Notes: a model not told the origin generated them from the letters alone. A stretch of DNA of 46,674 nucleotides from Streptomyces sp. McG3 (GCF_018619185.1 NZ_JAAXYC010000025.1:1-46674), one strand, 5' to 3'; shown: positions 25,244-34,576, counted from the stretch's first letter. Numbers and translations: made by a program.

Positions 25244-25388
25244 GACAGGCGCCCTTCCGCTTCTTCTTCTCGTCGACTGCCGGCTCGACCGTCGACGGTC
25301 GTTTGCTGAAACCATCCTTCCCCGTGCCTCCACGGGGACTGCAGGGGTAAGTGTGCCCAGCCGGAGCTAAGCGGAACGATAAATTCCG

Positions 25389-26207
25389 CTATCTGTCGGT
25401 CCGACGGTACCGAGTGAAGAGGAACCCGGCCTCTTCCAGCAGCGATGCCAGGAAAAAACGTTCCGGCACGGTGACCCCGGGACCCCCCGCGATCCGCTGG
25501 GCGTCGCCGGCGGTCAGCATCGGGGAGACCGTCAGGCACAGCTCGTCCAGCACACCGGCCGCCACGAACTGGCCGAGCAGCAGGGGCCCGCCCTCGGTGA
25601 GCTGCCGGGTAAGCCCCCGGTCGGCCAGCGCGCGCACGACACGGGCCGGGTCCACCCGGGCGCCCTCGCCCGCGATCACCACCTCGGCGCCCGCCTTCCG
25701 GGCCTCCGCGATCCGGCCGGCCGGGGCCCCGTCCCCGGTCACCACGAGCGTCGGGACGAGCGGCTCGGTGAACAGCGGCAGCGAGAAGTCCAGGTCCAGG
25801 GAGCCGCTCACCACCGCGACGGCGGGAGCGGGGCCCTGTCCGGCGGCGGCCCGCCGCGCGGCGAACGCCTCCCTGGCGCGGGCCGGACGGTACCCCTCCA
25901 GGCGTACGGTCCCGGCCCCGGCGATCACCACGTCGGCCAGGCCCCGCAGGGTGCCGAAGATCCGCATGTCCGCCGCGCAGGAGATGCCCTGGGAGCGGCC
26001 GTCGTGCTGGGCCGCCCCGTCGAGGGTGGAGACCATGTTGGCGCGCAGCCAGGGGGTCGCGGGCCCTTCGGCCGGGAGGCCGGTGGGGTAGGCGTAGGCG
26101 TCCGCCAGCTCGTCGAGGCTCCACTCGCGGTCGATGAGCGGCCCGGACGGGTCCTCCGCTCCCGAGGCGCTTTCTGTCAGGTCCGTCACAGGGAACAGGC
26201 TTCGCAT
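25389..26207 (-). CDS. RibD C-terminal-domain (pyrimidine reductase-like) protein
   Basis: This encodes 272 residues from ATG 26207. The dihydrofolate-reductase-like RibD C-terminal fold is visible: WLRANMVSTLDGAAQHDGRS (about 54-73), DMRIFGTLRGLADVVIAGAGTVR, VVSGSLDLDFSLPLF, and LTEGGPLLLGQFVAAGVLDELCLTVSP (cited in parts). Family members reduce a ribosylamino-pyrimidine with NADPH in riboflavin synthesis, but stand-alone copies away from rib genes may act on other substrates. Its start is only 37 bases from that of the divergent ZapE-like gene, so the promoters overlap. Confidence 0.9.
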   Translation of the reverse strand: MRSLFPVTDLTESASGAEDPSGPLIDREWSLDELADAYAYPTGLPAEGPATPWLRANMVSTLDGAAQHDGRSQGISCAADMRIFGTLRGLADVVIAGAGTVRLEGYRPARAREAFAARRAAAGQGPAPAVAVVSGSLDLDFSLPLFTEPLVPTLVVTGDGAPAGRIAEARKAGAEVVIAGEGARVDPARVVRALADRGLTRQLTEGGPLLLGQFVAAGVLDELCLTVSPMLTAGDAQRIAGGPGVTVPERFFLASLLEEAGFLFTRYRRTDR

Positions 26208-26244
26208 GGGTTGCAGTCTGGCATGAGCCTTAGGGTGGAGAGTT

Positions 26245-27339
26245 GTGTCGTCATCCACCGCGTTTCCGGGGCAGAGCCCCCTTGCCAAAACGGCCCCGCT
26301 GTCCCTGTGCGCCCGTGAGCCGCACGTTCCCGCAGACCGTCTGGTCGCCGAGATGGTGCCTCCGCCGCGCTTCGACTCGGTGCGCTTCGACACCTACGTC
26401 CCGGACCCGAACCAGCCCAGCCAGAGCGAGGCCGTCACGGTCCTGGCGGGCTTCGCCGCCGGGCTCGGCGGGGCGCACGCGACGGGGTCCGGCCGTCGCA
26501 AGTGGTTCGGGAGCAAGAAGCCGGCCGCTCCGGCCGGGCCGCGCGGCGTGTATCTCGACGGGGGCTACGGCGTCGGCAAGACCCACCTGCTGGCCTCCCT
26601 CTGGCACGCCACGCCCGCCGAGCCGTCGCTGAAGGCGTTCGGCACGTTCGTGGAGCTGACGAACCTCGTGGGCGCGCTGGGCTTCCAGCAGACCGTGCGG
26701 ACCCTCAGCGGGCACCGGCTGCTGTGCATCGACGAGTTCGAGCTCGACGACCCGGGCGACACCGTGCTGGTGTCCTCGCTGCTCAGCCGGCTCGTGGAGG
26801 CCGGGGTGGCGCTCGCCGCGACCTCGAACACGCTGCCGGGCAAGCTCGGCGAGGGCCGGTTCGCCGCCGCCGACTTCCTGCGCGAGATCCAGGGCCTTTC
26901 CGCGCACTTCCGCCCCCTGCGCATCGACGGCGAGGACTACCGGCACCGCGGTCTGCCCGAAGCCCCGCCGCCGTACGACGACGAGCAGGTCACCCGGGCC
27001 GCGTACGCCACTCCGGGCGCGTCCCTCGACGACTTCCCCGGGCTGCTGGACCACCTGGCCCGGGTCCACCCGAGCCGGTACGGCGCGCTGACCGACGATC
27101 TCGGCGCGGTCTGTCTGACCGGGGTGAGCGCGGTGCCCGACCAGTCGACCGCGCTGCGCCTGGTGGTGCTGGCGGACCGGCTGTACGACCGGGAGGTCCC
27201 GGTGCTCGCCTCGGGGCTGCCGTTCGACCGGCTGTTCAGCGACGAGATGCTGAACGGGGGGTACCGGAAGAAGTACTTCCGGGCGATCTCCCGGCTGACA
27301 GCACTGGCGCGTGACGCGAAGGGGCTGGTGGCGCAGTAG
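26245..27339 (+). CDS. zapE: ZapE/AFG1-like ATPase
   Basis: This encodes 364 residues from GTG 26245, behind GGGTGGAG. It has one AAA-type P-loop, GGYGVGKTH (about 105-113), Walker B LLCIDEFELDD (about 155-165), the sensor-1 segment AATSNTLPGKL (about 192), and the C-terminal SGLPFDRLFSDEM and GGYRKKYFRAISRL blocks typical of AFG1/ZapE. Relatives are cell-division or protein quality-control ATPases. The N-terminal 40 residues differ from proteobacterial ZapE. Confidence 0.92.
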   Translation: MSSSTAFPGQSPLAKTAPLSLCAREPHVPADRLVAEMVPPPRFDSVRFDTYVPDPNQPSQSEAVTVLAGFAAGLGGAHATGSGRRKWFGSKKPAAPAGPRGVYLDGGYGVGKTHLLASLWHATPAEPSLKAFGTFVELTNLVGALGFQQTVRTLSGHRLLCIDEFELDDPGDTVLVSSLLSRLVEAGVALAATSNTLPGKLGEGRFAAADFLREIQGLSAHFRPLRIDGEDYRHRGLPEAPPPYDDEQVTRAAYATPGASLDDFPGLLDHLARVHPSRYGALTDDLGAVCLTGVSAVPDQSTALRLVVLADRLYDREVPVLASGLPFDRLFSDEMLNGGYRKKYFRAISRLTALARDAKGLVAQ

Positions 27340-27431
27340 GTTCGGGGGCGTAACGCAACGGGACACCGCACGCTGTGTGATGCCCCGTCTTATCCCGTAC
27401 CAACCGCGCACACCGTTCGAAGGGATCCAGC

Positions 27432-27857
27432 ATGGCTACCACGCGCCAGGCGCACACGAATTGGGAAGGCAACCTGATCGAGGGCAAGGGGGTCGTCACC
27501 TTCGACTCCTCCGGCATCGGCGACTACCCCGTCTCCTGGCCCGCCCGCTCGGAACAGGCGAACGGGAAGACGAGCCCCGAGGAGCTCATCGCCGCCGCCC
27601 ACTCCAGCTGCTTCTCGATGGCGCTCTCCCACGGCCTCGCCGGGGCCGGCACCCCGTCGACCCGCCTGGAGACCAAGGCCGAGGTGACCTTCCAGCCCGG
27701 TACGGGCATCACCGGCATCCACCTCACCGTCGTGGGCGAGGTGCCCGGTCTCGACGAGGACGGCTTCCTGAAGGCCGCCGAGGACGCCAAGGCGAACTGC
27801 CCGGTCAGCCAGGCGCTCACCGGCACGACGATCACCCTGACGGCCTCGCTCGCCTGA
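27432..27857 (+). CDS. OsmC/Ohr-family peroxiredoxin
   Basis: This encodes 141 residues from ATG 27432, behind GAAGGGATCC. The two reactive cysteines of the family are present: AAHSSCFSMAL (Cys60) and KANCPVSQAL (about Cys122). The first motif and length resemble OsmC rather than Ohr. These enzymes reduce organic hydroperoxides in the cytoplasm with lipoyl-type thiol donors. Confidence 0.95.
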   Translation: MATTRQAHTNWEGNLIEGKGVVTFDSSGIGDYPVSWPARSEQANGKTSPEELIAAAHSSCFSMALSHGLAGAGTPSTRLETKAEVTFQPGTGITGIHLTVVGEVPGLDEDGFLKAAEDAKANCPVSQALTGTTITLTASLA

Positions 27858-27906
27858 CCTTCCGCGTACGGCTGCTCCCGTCGGGGTCGCCACAGCGGCA
27901 ACACGG

Positions 27907-27937
27907 GGCGCGGGGGCGCGCATGGTTCCCCCGCGCC
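27907..27937 (+). terminator. Hairpin terminator after the OsmC gene
   Basis: A perfect 10-bp stem (GGCGCGGGGG / CCCCCGCGCC) with an 11-base loop lies 50 bases after the stop and before the PhoX-type gene. Confidence 0.7.
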
Positions 27938-27996
27938 TCTGTGCGTGCTACACACGTGCGGGTCACTTCACCTGTCCGCCAACAGGGAGTCACCTC

Positions 27997-29370
27997 ATGT
28001 CATCCGCACCCCGCTCCACCGCGACACGACGCCAGGTCCTGGCAGGCAGCGGCGCAGCCGCCGCGATCGCCTTCACGGGAGCCTTCTCCGAGCTCTTCGC
28101 GGGCACGGCCGCCGCGCGCGGCCACGACGGCTACGGCCCGCTCGTCCCCGACCCCGCCGGCCTGCTCGACCTGCCGAAGGGATTCCGCTACCGGGTGCTG
28201 TCCCGGGAGGGCGAACCGCTGCGCTCCGGCGAGGGCCCGGTGCCCGGCAACCACGACGGGATGGCCGCGCTGCCCGGCCGCAACGGCCGGGTCCACCTCG
28301 TCCGCAACCACGAGAACCGGCACACCGCCAAGATCGGCGTACCGACCGTCGAGGGGCTGACCTACGACCCGGCGGCCAAGGGCGGCTGCACGTCCCTGGA
28401 GCTGGACGGCCGCAACAAGGTGCTCGGCGAGCGCGTCGCCATCGCCGGTACGGCGGTCAACTGCGCGGGCGGGCCCACCCCCTGGCGCACCTGGCTGACC
28501 TGTGAGGAGAACGAGGACAAGGCCGGGACCAACGGGTACACCAAGGACCACGGCTTCATCTTCGAGGTGGACGGCGCCGATCCGCGCCGCACCGGGGCCG
28601 TCCCGCTGACCGCGATGGGACGCTTCCAGCACGAGGCGATCGCCGTCGACCCGAAGTCCGGGATCGTGTACGAGACGGAGGACGCGTTCGACAAGCCGTT
28701 CGGGCTCTTCTACCGCTTCCTTCCCGAGAAGCCGCTCGGCGGCACCGGTTCGCTCCGGGCGGGCGGTGTGCTGGAGGCGATGCGGGTGCCGGGCGTGCCC
28801 GACCTCTCCTCCGTCCAGGAGACCGGTACGAGCTTCGACCGGATCGAGTGGGTCCCCGTACCGGATCCGCTGGCCGCGGAGACCGCGATCCGCTTCCAGG
28901 ACTTCGGCCCGAAGGGCGTCACGCACGCCCAGAAGCTGGAGGGCTGCTACTGGGGCGGCTCGTCCGTCTACTTCGTCTCCAGCTTCGCCCGCAGCGAGGA
29001 GGGTTCGGCGGCCGACCACTATGGCCAGGTCTGGCGCTACGAGCCGAAGAAGCGGCGGCTCACCCTGGTCGTGATCTTCGGCCCGGACACCGACATCCAG
29101 CTGCCCGGCGAGTCCCCCGACAACATCTGCCTGGCGGCCGACGGCGGGCTGATGGTCTGTGAGGACGGCGGCGGCGCGCAGCACGTGCTCGGGGTGACCC
29201 GGCGCGGCGAGGTGTACACCATGGCGCGCGGGCGGCAGAACATCGGGACGCCCGAGGAGCCGGAGTGGGGGGAGTTCGCGGGGGTCGCCTTCTCCCCGGA
29301 CGGCTCGACGATGTACGTGAACTGCTATACGCCGGGGACGACGTTCGCGGTGACGGGGCCGTGGTGCTGA
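27997..29370 (+). CDS. PhoX-family (DUF839) secreted phosphatase-like protein
   Basis: 457 residues from ATG 27997, behind GGGAG. A twin-arginine signal (TRRQVLAGSG) leads to a cleavage region near AAARG. The PhoX/DUF839 propeller is shown by GNHDGMAALP, HLVRNHENR, CTSLELDG, NCAGGPTPWRTWLTCEEN (a metal-binding Cys-Glu-Glu block), FQHEAIAVDPKSGIVYETED (cited in part) and SPDNICLAADGGLMVCEDG. PhoX enzymes are calcium/iron alkaline phosphatases exported by Tat. Substrate specificity is not shown by the sequence. Confidence 0.9.
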   Translation: MSSAPRSTATRRQVLAGSGAAAAIAFTGAFSELFAGTAAARGHDGYGPLVPDPAGLLDLPKGFRYRVLSREGEPLRSGEGPVPGNHDGMAALPGRNGRVHLVRNHENRHTAKIGVPTVEGLTYDPAAKGGCTSLELDGRNKVLGERVAIAGTAVNCAGGPTPWRTWLTCEENEDKAGTNGYTKDHGFIFEVDGADPRRTGAVPLTAMGRFQHEAIAVDPKSGIVYETEDAFDKPFGLFYRFLPEKPLGGTGSLRAGGVLEAMRVPGVPDLSSVQETGTSFDRIEWVPVPDPLAAETAIRFQDFGPKGVTHAQKLEGCYWGGSSVYFVSSFARSEEGSAADHYGQVWRYEPKKRRLTLVVIFGPDTDIQLPGESPDNICLAADGGLMVCEDGGGAQHVLGVTRRGEVYTMARGRQNIGTPEEPEWGEFAGVAFSPDGSTMYVNCYTPGTTFAVTGPWC

Positions 29371-29483
29371 GGTAGCCGGGGCGGCGCTCCGGAGGTGACC
29401 GGGGCGGTGACGCTCCGCCAGACACCGGAACACCACCGCCCTATATGACCTGATTATCAGACATTTTCCGTTATTTTCCGTGA

Positions 29484-30350
29484 GTGATCACTGCTGCGCG
29501 GAAGATGCGGAAGACGACGACTCTGACGGTCGCGGGGGTACTGGCCGGCGCCGCCCTGGCCGGGTGCGGGGGCCCTGCCCCCGCACCCGCTCCCCCAACC
29601 GCCCCCACGGCCTCCGCCGCACCGGAGAAGCCGCCGACGATGGCCCCCGGCCCGGCGGGCCGCACCCCGGTCTTCGAGCGGAGGCCGACGGGCGGGAGCG
29701 CGGCCGGCCGCGCGACGGAGAAGGTCGTGGCGCTGACGTTCGACGCCGACATGACGGCCGGCCAAGGCGCCCGGGCGGCCTCCGGCGAACGCTTCGACAA
29801 CCCGGAACTGGTCGCGCTGCTGCGCCGACTGAAGGTGCCCTCCACCGTCTTCATGACCGGGCGCTGGGCCGAGGAGTACCCGGCGCAGGCGAAGGCCATC
29901 GGCACGGACCCGCTGTTCGAGATCGCCAACCACTCCTACAGCCACCACGCCTTCAGCTCCCCCTGTTACGGCCTGCCGGTGGTCGGGAAGGACACGATGG
30001 CCCGCGAGGTAAAGCGTGCCTTCACGGCGTTCCGGAAGGCGGGGGCGCGGAACGTGGTGCCGTACTTCCGTTTCCCCGGCGGCTGTTACGACGACACGGC
30101 GCTGCGCGCGCTGGCCCCGGCGAACGTGACGGCGGTGCAGTGGGACGTGGTCAGCGGCGACGCCTTCGCCACGGACGCGGACGCGGTGGCCGAGCAGGTG
30201 CTGGACGGGGTGCGGCCGGGCTCCCTCGTGGTGATGCACTGCACCCGCAGCGCGGCCCCGGCCACCGAGGCGGCCGTCCGCCGGATCGTGCCGGAACTGC
30301 GCGAGCGCGGCTACCGCTTCGTGAAGGTGTCGGAGTTGATGGAGGGCTGA
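29484..30350 (+). CDS. Polysaccharide deacetylase-family lipoprotein
   Basis: 288 residues from GTG 29484; ATG 29505 is also possible. A lipoprotein signal with lipobox LAGC lies near residue 27, followed by a Pro/Ala-rich linker to residue 70. The NodB-type domain runs from about 78: LTFDADM (catalytic Asp), STVFMTGRWAE, EIANHSYSHHAF (the two metal His of H-x-x-x-H), YFRFPGG and SGDAFATD. It should remove N-acetyl groups from a surface glycan such as peptidoglycan at the outer membrane face. Confidence 0.9.
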   Translation: MITAARKMRKTTTLTVAGVLAGAALAGCGGPAPAPAPPTAPTASAAPEKPPTMAPGPAGRTPVFERRPTGGSAAGRATEKVVALTFDADMTAGQGARAASGERFDNPELVALLRRLKVPSTVFMTGRWAEEYPAQAKAIGTDPLFEIANHSYSHHAFSSPCYGLPVVGKDTMAREVKRAFTAFRKAGARNVVPYFRFPGGCYDDTALRALAPANVTAVQWDVVSGDAFATDADAVAEQVLDGVRPGSLVVMHCTRSAAPATEAAVRRIVPELRERGYRFVKVSELMEG

Positions 30351-30529
30351 CCCCTCCGAGTGGGGAGTTCCGCATTTTGCTCGCGAATCTTTGTTTTTTG
30401 CGCAGACTCATGGACTTCATGCGGAGCGGCTTCTAGCCTTCTGGCATTCACCACCCCCACACGCCTCAGAGCCGCATGACGTGAGCCCGCTCCGCTCTCC
30501 CTTCGCTCCCCACTCGAAAGGACGTCACC
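30351..30529. other. Upstream region of the GH71/99-like gene
   Basis: An AT-richer patch (about 30370-30405, including TTGTTTTTTGCGC) lies between the deacetylase stop and the next gene and could hold a promoter. The GAAAGGACG site at 30518-30526 serves the ATG at 30530. No gene is seen. Confidence 0.35.
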
Positions 30530-32236
30530 ATGGCACTCTCCAGACGGACCGTCATAGCCACCGCCGTCGCCGGGACCGGCACCCTGGCCGTCGGTCTCGT
30601 CCCGTCCGCCGCGCAGGCCGGACCCGTTCCGCGGGCCGCGCCCGCCGCCTCCCCACCCGGGGACGTCGTCGGCAGGATCACCGTCGGGTACCAGGGCTGG
30701 TTCGCGTGTTCCGGCGACGGCGCGCCGATCAACGGCTGGTGGCACTGGTCGCACGACTGGGGCCTGCCCCCGTCACCCTCCAACACCGCCATCGTGAGCT
30801 GGCCCGACGTGCGCGACTACACCCGCACCTATCGCAGCGCCTATCCCGCCCTCGGCAACGGAGCGCCCGCGACGCTGTTCTCCTCCTACGACCAGCAGAC
30901 GGTCGACACCCACTTCTCCTGGATGCGCGCGTACGGCATCGACACCGCCGCTCTCCAGCGCTTCAACCCCAACGGCGGCGAGGGCGCGACCCGCGACGAC
31001 ATGGCCGTCAAGGTCCGCGAGGCGGCCGAGCGGCACGGGCGGAAGTTCTACGTCATGTACGACGCCACCGCCTGGACGAACATGCAGCCGGAGATGAAGG
31101 CGGACTGGACCGCGAAGATGCGGGCGCTCACCGCGTCCCCCGCCTATGCCCGGCAGAACGGCAGGCCCGTCGTCGGCATCTGGGGCTTCGGCTTCAACGA
31201 ACCGAACAAGGCCTGGTCCGCCGAGGTGTGCCTGGACGTCGTCAACTGGTTCAAGGAACAGGGCTGTTACGTGATGGGCGGGGTGCCGACCCACTGGCGG
31301 CGCGGGGTCGAGGACTCCCGGCCCGGCTTCCTCGGCGTCTACCACGCCTTCGACATGATCTCGCCCTGGATGGTCGGCCGGATCGCCACCATCGCGGACG
31401 CCGACCACTTCCACGCCAACGTCAACACCCCCGACCAGGCCGAGTGCGACGCCCACGGCATCGACTACCAGCCGTGCGTGCTGCCCGGCGACCTCCAGTC
31501 CGGGCACCGGGCGCACGGCGACTTCATGTGGCGGCAGTTCTACAACATGAAGCGGATCGGCGTGCAGGGCATCTACGTCTCGATGTTCGACGAGTACAAC
31601 GAGGGCAACCAGATCGCCAAGACCGCCGAGACCGCCGCCCAGGTGCCGGCGGGCTCCGGCATCCGCGCCCTCGACGAGGACGGCACCCCCTGCTCCTCGG
31701 ACTACTACCTGCGCCTCACCGGGGACGGCGGCCGGCTCCTCAAGGGGGAGCTGGCGCTCACCCCGGTCCGCCCCACCCCGACCACCACCGGCGGCCCCGT
31801 CGACCCGCCGCCGACCGGCGACCTCGCACTGCGCAGGCCGGTCACCGCCACCAGCCACACCCAGGACTACGGGGCGGGCAACGCGGTCGACGGTGACCCG
31901 CACAGCTACTGGGAGAGCGCCAACCAGGCCCTGCCGCAGTCGGTCCAGGTCGACCTGGGCACGGTGCGTCCGGTCACCCGGGTGGTGCTCACCCTCCCGC
32001 CGGTCGCCGCCTGGGACGCTCGCACCCAGACGCTCGCGGTGACCGGATCGGCCGACGGCGCCGTCTACGCGGCGCTCAGCGCCTCGGCCGGCCGCCGCTT
32101 CGACCCGGCGACGGGGAACACGGTCACGGTGACCTTCCCGCAGGCTCCGGTGCGGTATCTGCGTGTGCAGATCACGGCCAACACGTCATGGCCCGCCGCG
32201 CAGCTTTCCGGGTTGAGCGTCTACGCGACGCCCTGA
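30530..32236 (+). CDS. Secreted GH71/GH99-like hydrolase with CBM32-type domain
   Basis: This encodes 568 residues. A twin-arginine signal (SRRTVIATA) ends near AQAGP. Residues about 45-400 form the GH71/99-like barrel: ITVGYQGWFAC, GWWHWSHDWG, YGIDTAALQRF, KFYVMYDATAW, GIWGFGFNEPNK and SMFDEYNEGNQIAKT, the last with the conserved Glu residues. After a Thr/Pro linker, residues about 425-568 form an F5/8 type C (CBM32-like) domain (SHTQDYGAGNAVDGD, YWESANQ, VQVDLGTVRPVTRVVL, RYLRVQITANTS). GH71/99 relatives act on alpha-glucan or mannan; the real substrate is unknown. Confidence 0.9.
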   Translation: MALSRRTVIATAVAGTGTLAVGLVPSAAQAGPVPRAAPAASPPGDVVGRITVGYQGWFACSGDGAPINGWWHWSHDWGLPPSPSNTAIVSWPDVRDYTRTYRSAYPALGNGAPATLFSSYDQQTVDTHFSWMRAYGIDTAALQRFNPNGGEGATRDDMAVKVREAAERHGRKFYVMYDATAWTNMQPEMKADWTAKMRALTASPAYARQNGRPVVGIWGFGFNEPNKAWSAEVCLDVVNWFKEQGCYVMGGVPTHWRRGVEDSRPGFLGVYHAFDMISPWMVGRIATIADADHFHANVNTPDQAECDAHGIDYQPCVLPGDLQSGHRAHGDFMWRQFYNMKRIGVQGIYVSMFDEYNEGNQIAKTAETAAQVPAGSGIRALDEDGTPCSSDYYLRLTGDGGRLLKGELALTPVRPTPTTTGGPVDPPPTGDLALRRPVTATSHTQDYGAGNAVDGDPHSYWESANQALPQSVQVDLGTVRPVTRVVLTLPPVAAWDARTQTLAVTGSADGAVYAALSASAGRRFDPATGNTVTVTFPQAPVRYLRVQITANTSWPAAQLSGLSVYATP

Positions 32237-32260
32237 CGGTTCGGCGGGACGCCCGGGGCG

Positions 32261-32306
32261 GGTGTTCCCCGGGGCGCCCCTCGATCCGGGCGCCCCGGGG
32301 GACACC
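32261..32306. terminator. Strong bidirectional terminator
   Basis: Bases 32261-32279 pair with 32288-32306 over 19 positions with one mismatch, around an 8-base loop. It is shared by the GH71/99-like gene and the convergent zinc-ribbon gene that ends at 32309. Confidence 0.85.
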
Positions 32307-32308
32307 TC

Positions 32309-32512
32309 CTAGCCGGAGCAGGCCGTCCGGCCCGCCTCCTGCCAGGCGCAGACCGGGCAGAGCGTGGCGCCCTTCGTGGACTCCGGGTATTCGGTCGGCT
32401 CGCGGCACAGCACGCACTCGGCGTACGGAGGGCCCTCGGCGGCACCGCCCGCCGGGGCCGGTGCGACGGTCCCCGGGGTCTCGCAGTACGGGTCATCGGT
32501 GTCCACGCCCAC
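32309..32512 (-). CDS. Small zinc-ribbon-like protein
   Basis: This encodes 67 residues from GTG 32512 (or GTG 32506). CVLC and CPVC pairs, spaced by 16 residues or so, form a plausible zinc ribbon, with one more Cys near each end. Family not recognised. It lies downstream of the ABC-transporter scar in the same direction and may have been the last gene of that operon, or independent. Confidence 0.6.
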   Translation of the reverse strand: MGVDTDDPYCETPGTVAPAPAGGAAEGPPYAECVLCREPTEYPESTKGATLCPVCAWQEAGRTACSG

Positions 32513-32520
32513 GAGCCTAC

Positions 32521-33100
32521 TCACCCGCGCCGGGCTGCGGTCCGGCAGCCGAGCAACGCCAGCGCCGCGGCGAGGGCCACCGCCCCGAGCAGGGGCAGGA
32601 CGGGCGGCTGGACCGTTCCGGTCCGCTCTCCGGTGACCAGGGAGGTGACCGCTTGGCGCGCCGGGGATCCGGTGGTCACGAGGGCGAGGAGGGACCCGAG
32701 GAGGGACCCGAGCACGGCCGCCGCGACGGACCAGCCCCGGCGGAGCGGCACCGGACGGGTGCTCAGCGCCCCCACGGCCGCGCCCAGCAGCACGCAGCAC
32801 AGGACGGCGGTCGACGAAGACCACGGTGGCGCCCGCCGCGACGCGTTCCGCCACGGCGCGGTCCAGTTCGGCACGGGCGGCGGTGTCGAGGCCGGTCCAG
32901 GCCTCGTCCAGGACCAGCAGATCCGGTTGGGCGAGCAGCGCCTGGGCGACGGCGACCTTCTGGCTGGTGCCCTTGGAGAGTTCGCCGAGCGGGGTACGGG
33001 CGTGGTCCGCCGCCCCGAACCGGGTCAGCCACTCCCCCGCCCGCCGCTTCGCCTCGGCACTCCGCAGCCCGTGGATCCGGCCCAGGCTTTGAGTTCCAGG
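32521..33100 (-). pseudogene. ABC transporter scar: ATPase fragment joined to permease C-terminus
   Basis: Upstream part, frame A (about 33085-32830): an ABC ATPase without Walker A, with signature GELSKGTSQKVAVAQALL, Walker B PDLLVLDEAW and D-loop TGLD, breaking off at VVFVDRR where the H-loop His should follow. Downstream part, frame B (about 32840-32521): the C-terminus of a membrane protein with three hydrophobic stretches (VLCCVLLGAAVGAL, SVAAAVLGSLLGSLLAL, LPLLGAVALAAALALLG). The switch of frame inside about 20 bases points to an internal deletion that removed the ATPase end and the permease start. The ATPase start was lost at the junction with the AIM24 gene end. Non-functional as a transporter. 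Confidence 0.75.
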
Positions 33101-33101
33101 A

Positions 33102-33776
33102 TCAGTTGGAGGTCTTCTCGGGCCTGGCCTCGCTGGGCCGCACGATGACGAAGCCCTCGCCCTGGAGCATCAGCTGGACGGCCTCGCCGGACCCGCCGCG
33201 CACCATCGAGCCGACGCTCTGCGAGCGGTTCAGGCTGGTCGTGAGCTGCTGGCTCCAGCCGACGACCGCGTCCGTGTCCACGTACACCGGCTGGGCACCG
33301 GTCACGGGGATCACGATCGGGGTGCCCTCACACATCAGGCCGAGCTTGCCGTAGCCCGTGAACACGCTGTTGAAGAGGCCGCCGCCGACCATTCCGGCGC
33401 CCTTCACGGTCTTGATCTCGTAGGCGAGCGTGGGGTCGAAGCAGAGGACGTTGCGGCCGTTGATGGTGATGGAGTCGCCCTGGTCCAGCTCGACGATGAA
33501 ACAGTTCGCCGCCTCGTGCGCGAACCACGCCTCGCCCTGACCCCGGACGGCCATGAGCGCCAGGCCCTCGCCCGTCACCGCGCGCTTGAGCATGCCGCCG
33601 ATGCCCTGGCCCTTGCGCTCGAACTGGAGGTTGCCGCGGAAGGCGATCATCGAACCCTGCCGGGCGTGCATCTCCCCGTTGACGGCGTACTTGATCGATT
33701 TGGTGTTCTGCAGGGTCATGCCGGGGGCGGTGGCCGGCTGGGCCATGTGGTCGCTGGAAAAGAGATCGCTCTTCAT
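33102..33776 (-). CDS. AIM24-family protein
   Basis: 224 residues from ATG 33776, behind GAGG nine bases upstream; in-frame ATG 33785 and GTG 33791 also exist. The jelly-roll AIM24 family is seen in KYAVNGEMHARQGSMIAF, GGMLKRAVTGEGLALMAVRG, CFIVELDQGDSITINGRNVLCFD (cited in parts), GLFNSVFTGYGKLGLMCEGTPIVI. Family members are soluble beta-sandwich proteins of unclear role, in bacteria often near tellurium-type or stress genes. It is divergent from the Pth2-like gene with a 71-base gap. Confidence 0.92.
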   Translation of the reverse strand: MKSDLFSSDHMAQPATAPGMTLQNTKSIKYAVNGEMHARQGSMIAFRGNLQFERKGQGIGGMLKRAVTGEGLALMAVRGQGEAWFAHEAANCFIVELDQGDSITINGRNVLCFDPTLAYEIKTVKGAGMVGGGLFNSVFTGYGKLGLMCEGTPIVIPVTGAQPVYVDTDAVVGWSQQLTTSLNRSQSVGSMVRGGSGEAVQLMLQGEGFVIVRPSEARPEKTSN

Positions 33777-33847
33777 GCGGAGCATCCTCACCCGGACCCG
33801 GTCGTTCCGCCAAGCAGGTGACGGGTCCGGCCTGGCAGACTGGGACG

Positions 33848-34576
33848 GTGACCAGCAACGACACTCCCGCCCCCACCCCCGAGAGCCCGTTCCACGACGG
33901 TCCGACCGACCGCGACCAGGCGCGGCAGTTCGTGCTGCCCCTGGTGCTCCACCTGGAGAAGACGGCCCCGCCCGCCCGTACCGACGCGCTGCGGAGCGCC
34001 GCCCGTGCGGTGCTGACGATCCTCTCCGACGAGCGGTCCCTGGGCGACGGCGAGTGGTCCGGGGCGATGCGGGACTGGCAGGACGCCCGGATCCGTAAGG
34101 TCGTGCGCCGGGCGCGCGGCGCGGAGTGGCGCAAGGCCGCCGCGCTGGACGGCATCACGGTGACGGGTGAGGACGGCGCGGAGGTACGGGTGTTCCCGCC
34201 GATCCCGCTGGACGGCTGGCCCAAGGAGCTGGCCAAGCTCCAGGTGTCGGGGACGGATCTGGAGGACGCCGAGCCGCCCGCCGCGCCCGATCTCTCCGGG
34301 CCGGTGCTGTGGCTCAACCCCGAAGTCGACATGTCGGCGGGCAAGACGATGGCCCAGGTCGGGCACGGGGCGCAGCTCGCCTGGTGGGAGCTGTCCGACA
34401 CCGAGCGCAAGGCGTGGCGCGAGGCCGGGTTCCCGCTCTCCGTCGCCACCCCCGGTGCGGAGCGCTGGCGGGAGCTGACGGTGAGCGGGCTGCCGGTGGT
34501 GCGCGACGCGGGGTTCACCGAGGTCGCTCCGGGGTCCTGCACGGTGGTCGCCGACCACCCGGCGCTGCGCCGCTGA
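33848..34576 (+). CDS. Pth2-like peptidyl-tRNA hydrolase-fold protein
   Basis: This encodes 242 residues from GTG 33848. The N-terminal half (RQFVLPLVLHLEKTAPPART onward, about 24-130) is actinobacterial-specific. The C-terminal half holds the Pth2 core: LWLNPEVDMSAGKTMAQVGHGAQLAW (about 155-182, cited in part), in which the Lys and Gln-x-x-His of MSAGKTMAQVGH align with the active-site region of archaeal Pth2. SVATPGAERWREL and DAGFTEVAPGSCTVVA complete it. It may recycle peptidyl-tRNA, but the fused N-terminus makes another role possible. Confidence 0.85.
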   Translation: MTSNDTPAPTPESPFHDGPTDRDQARQFVLPLVLHLEKTAPPARTDALRSAARAVLTILSDERSLGDGEWSGAMRDWQDARIRKVVRRARGAEWRKAAALDGITVTGEDGAEVRVFPPIPLDGWPKELAKLQVSGTDLEDAEPPAAPDLSGPVLWLNPEVDMSAGKTMAQVGHGAQLAWWELSDTERKAWREAGFPLSVATPGAERWRELTVSGLPVVRDAGFTEVAPGSCTVVADHPALRR

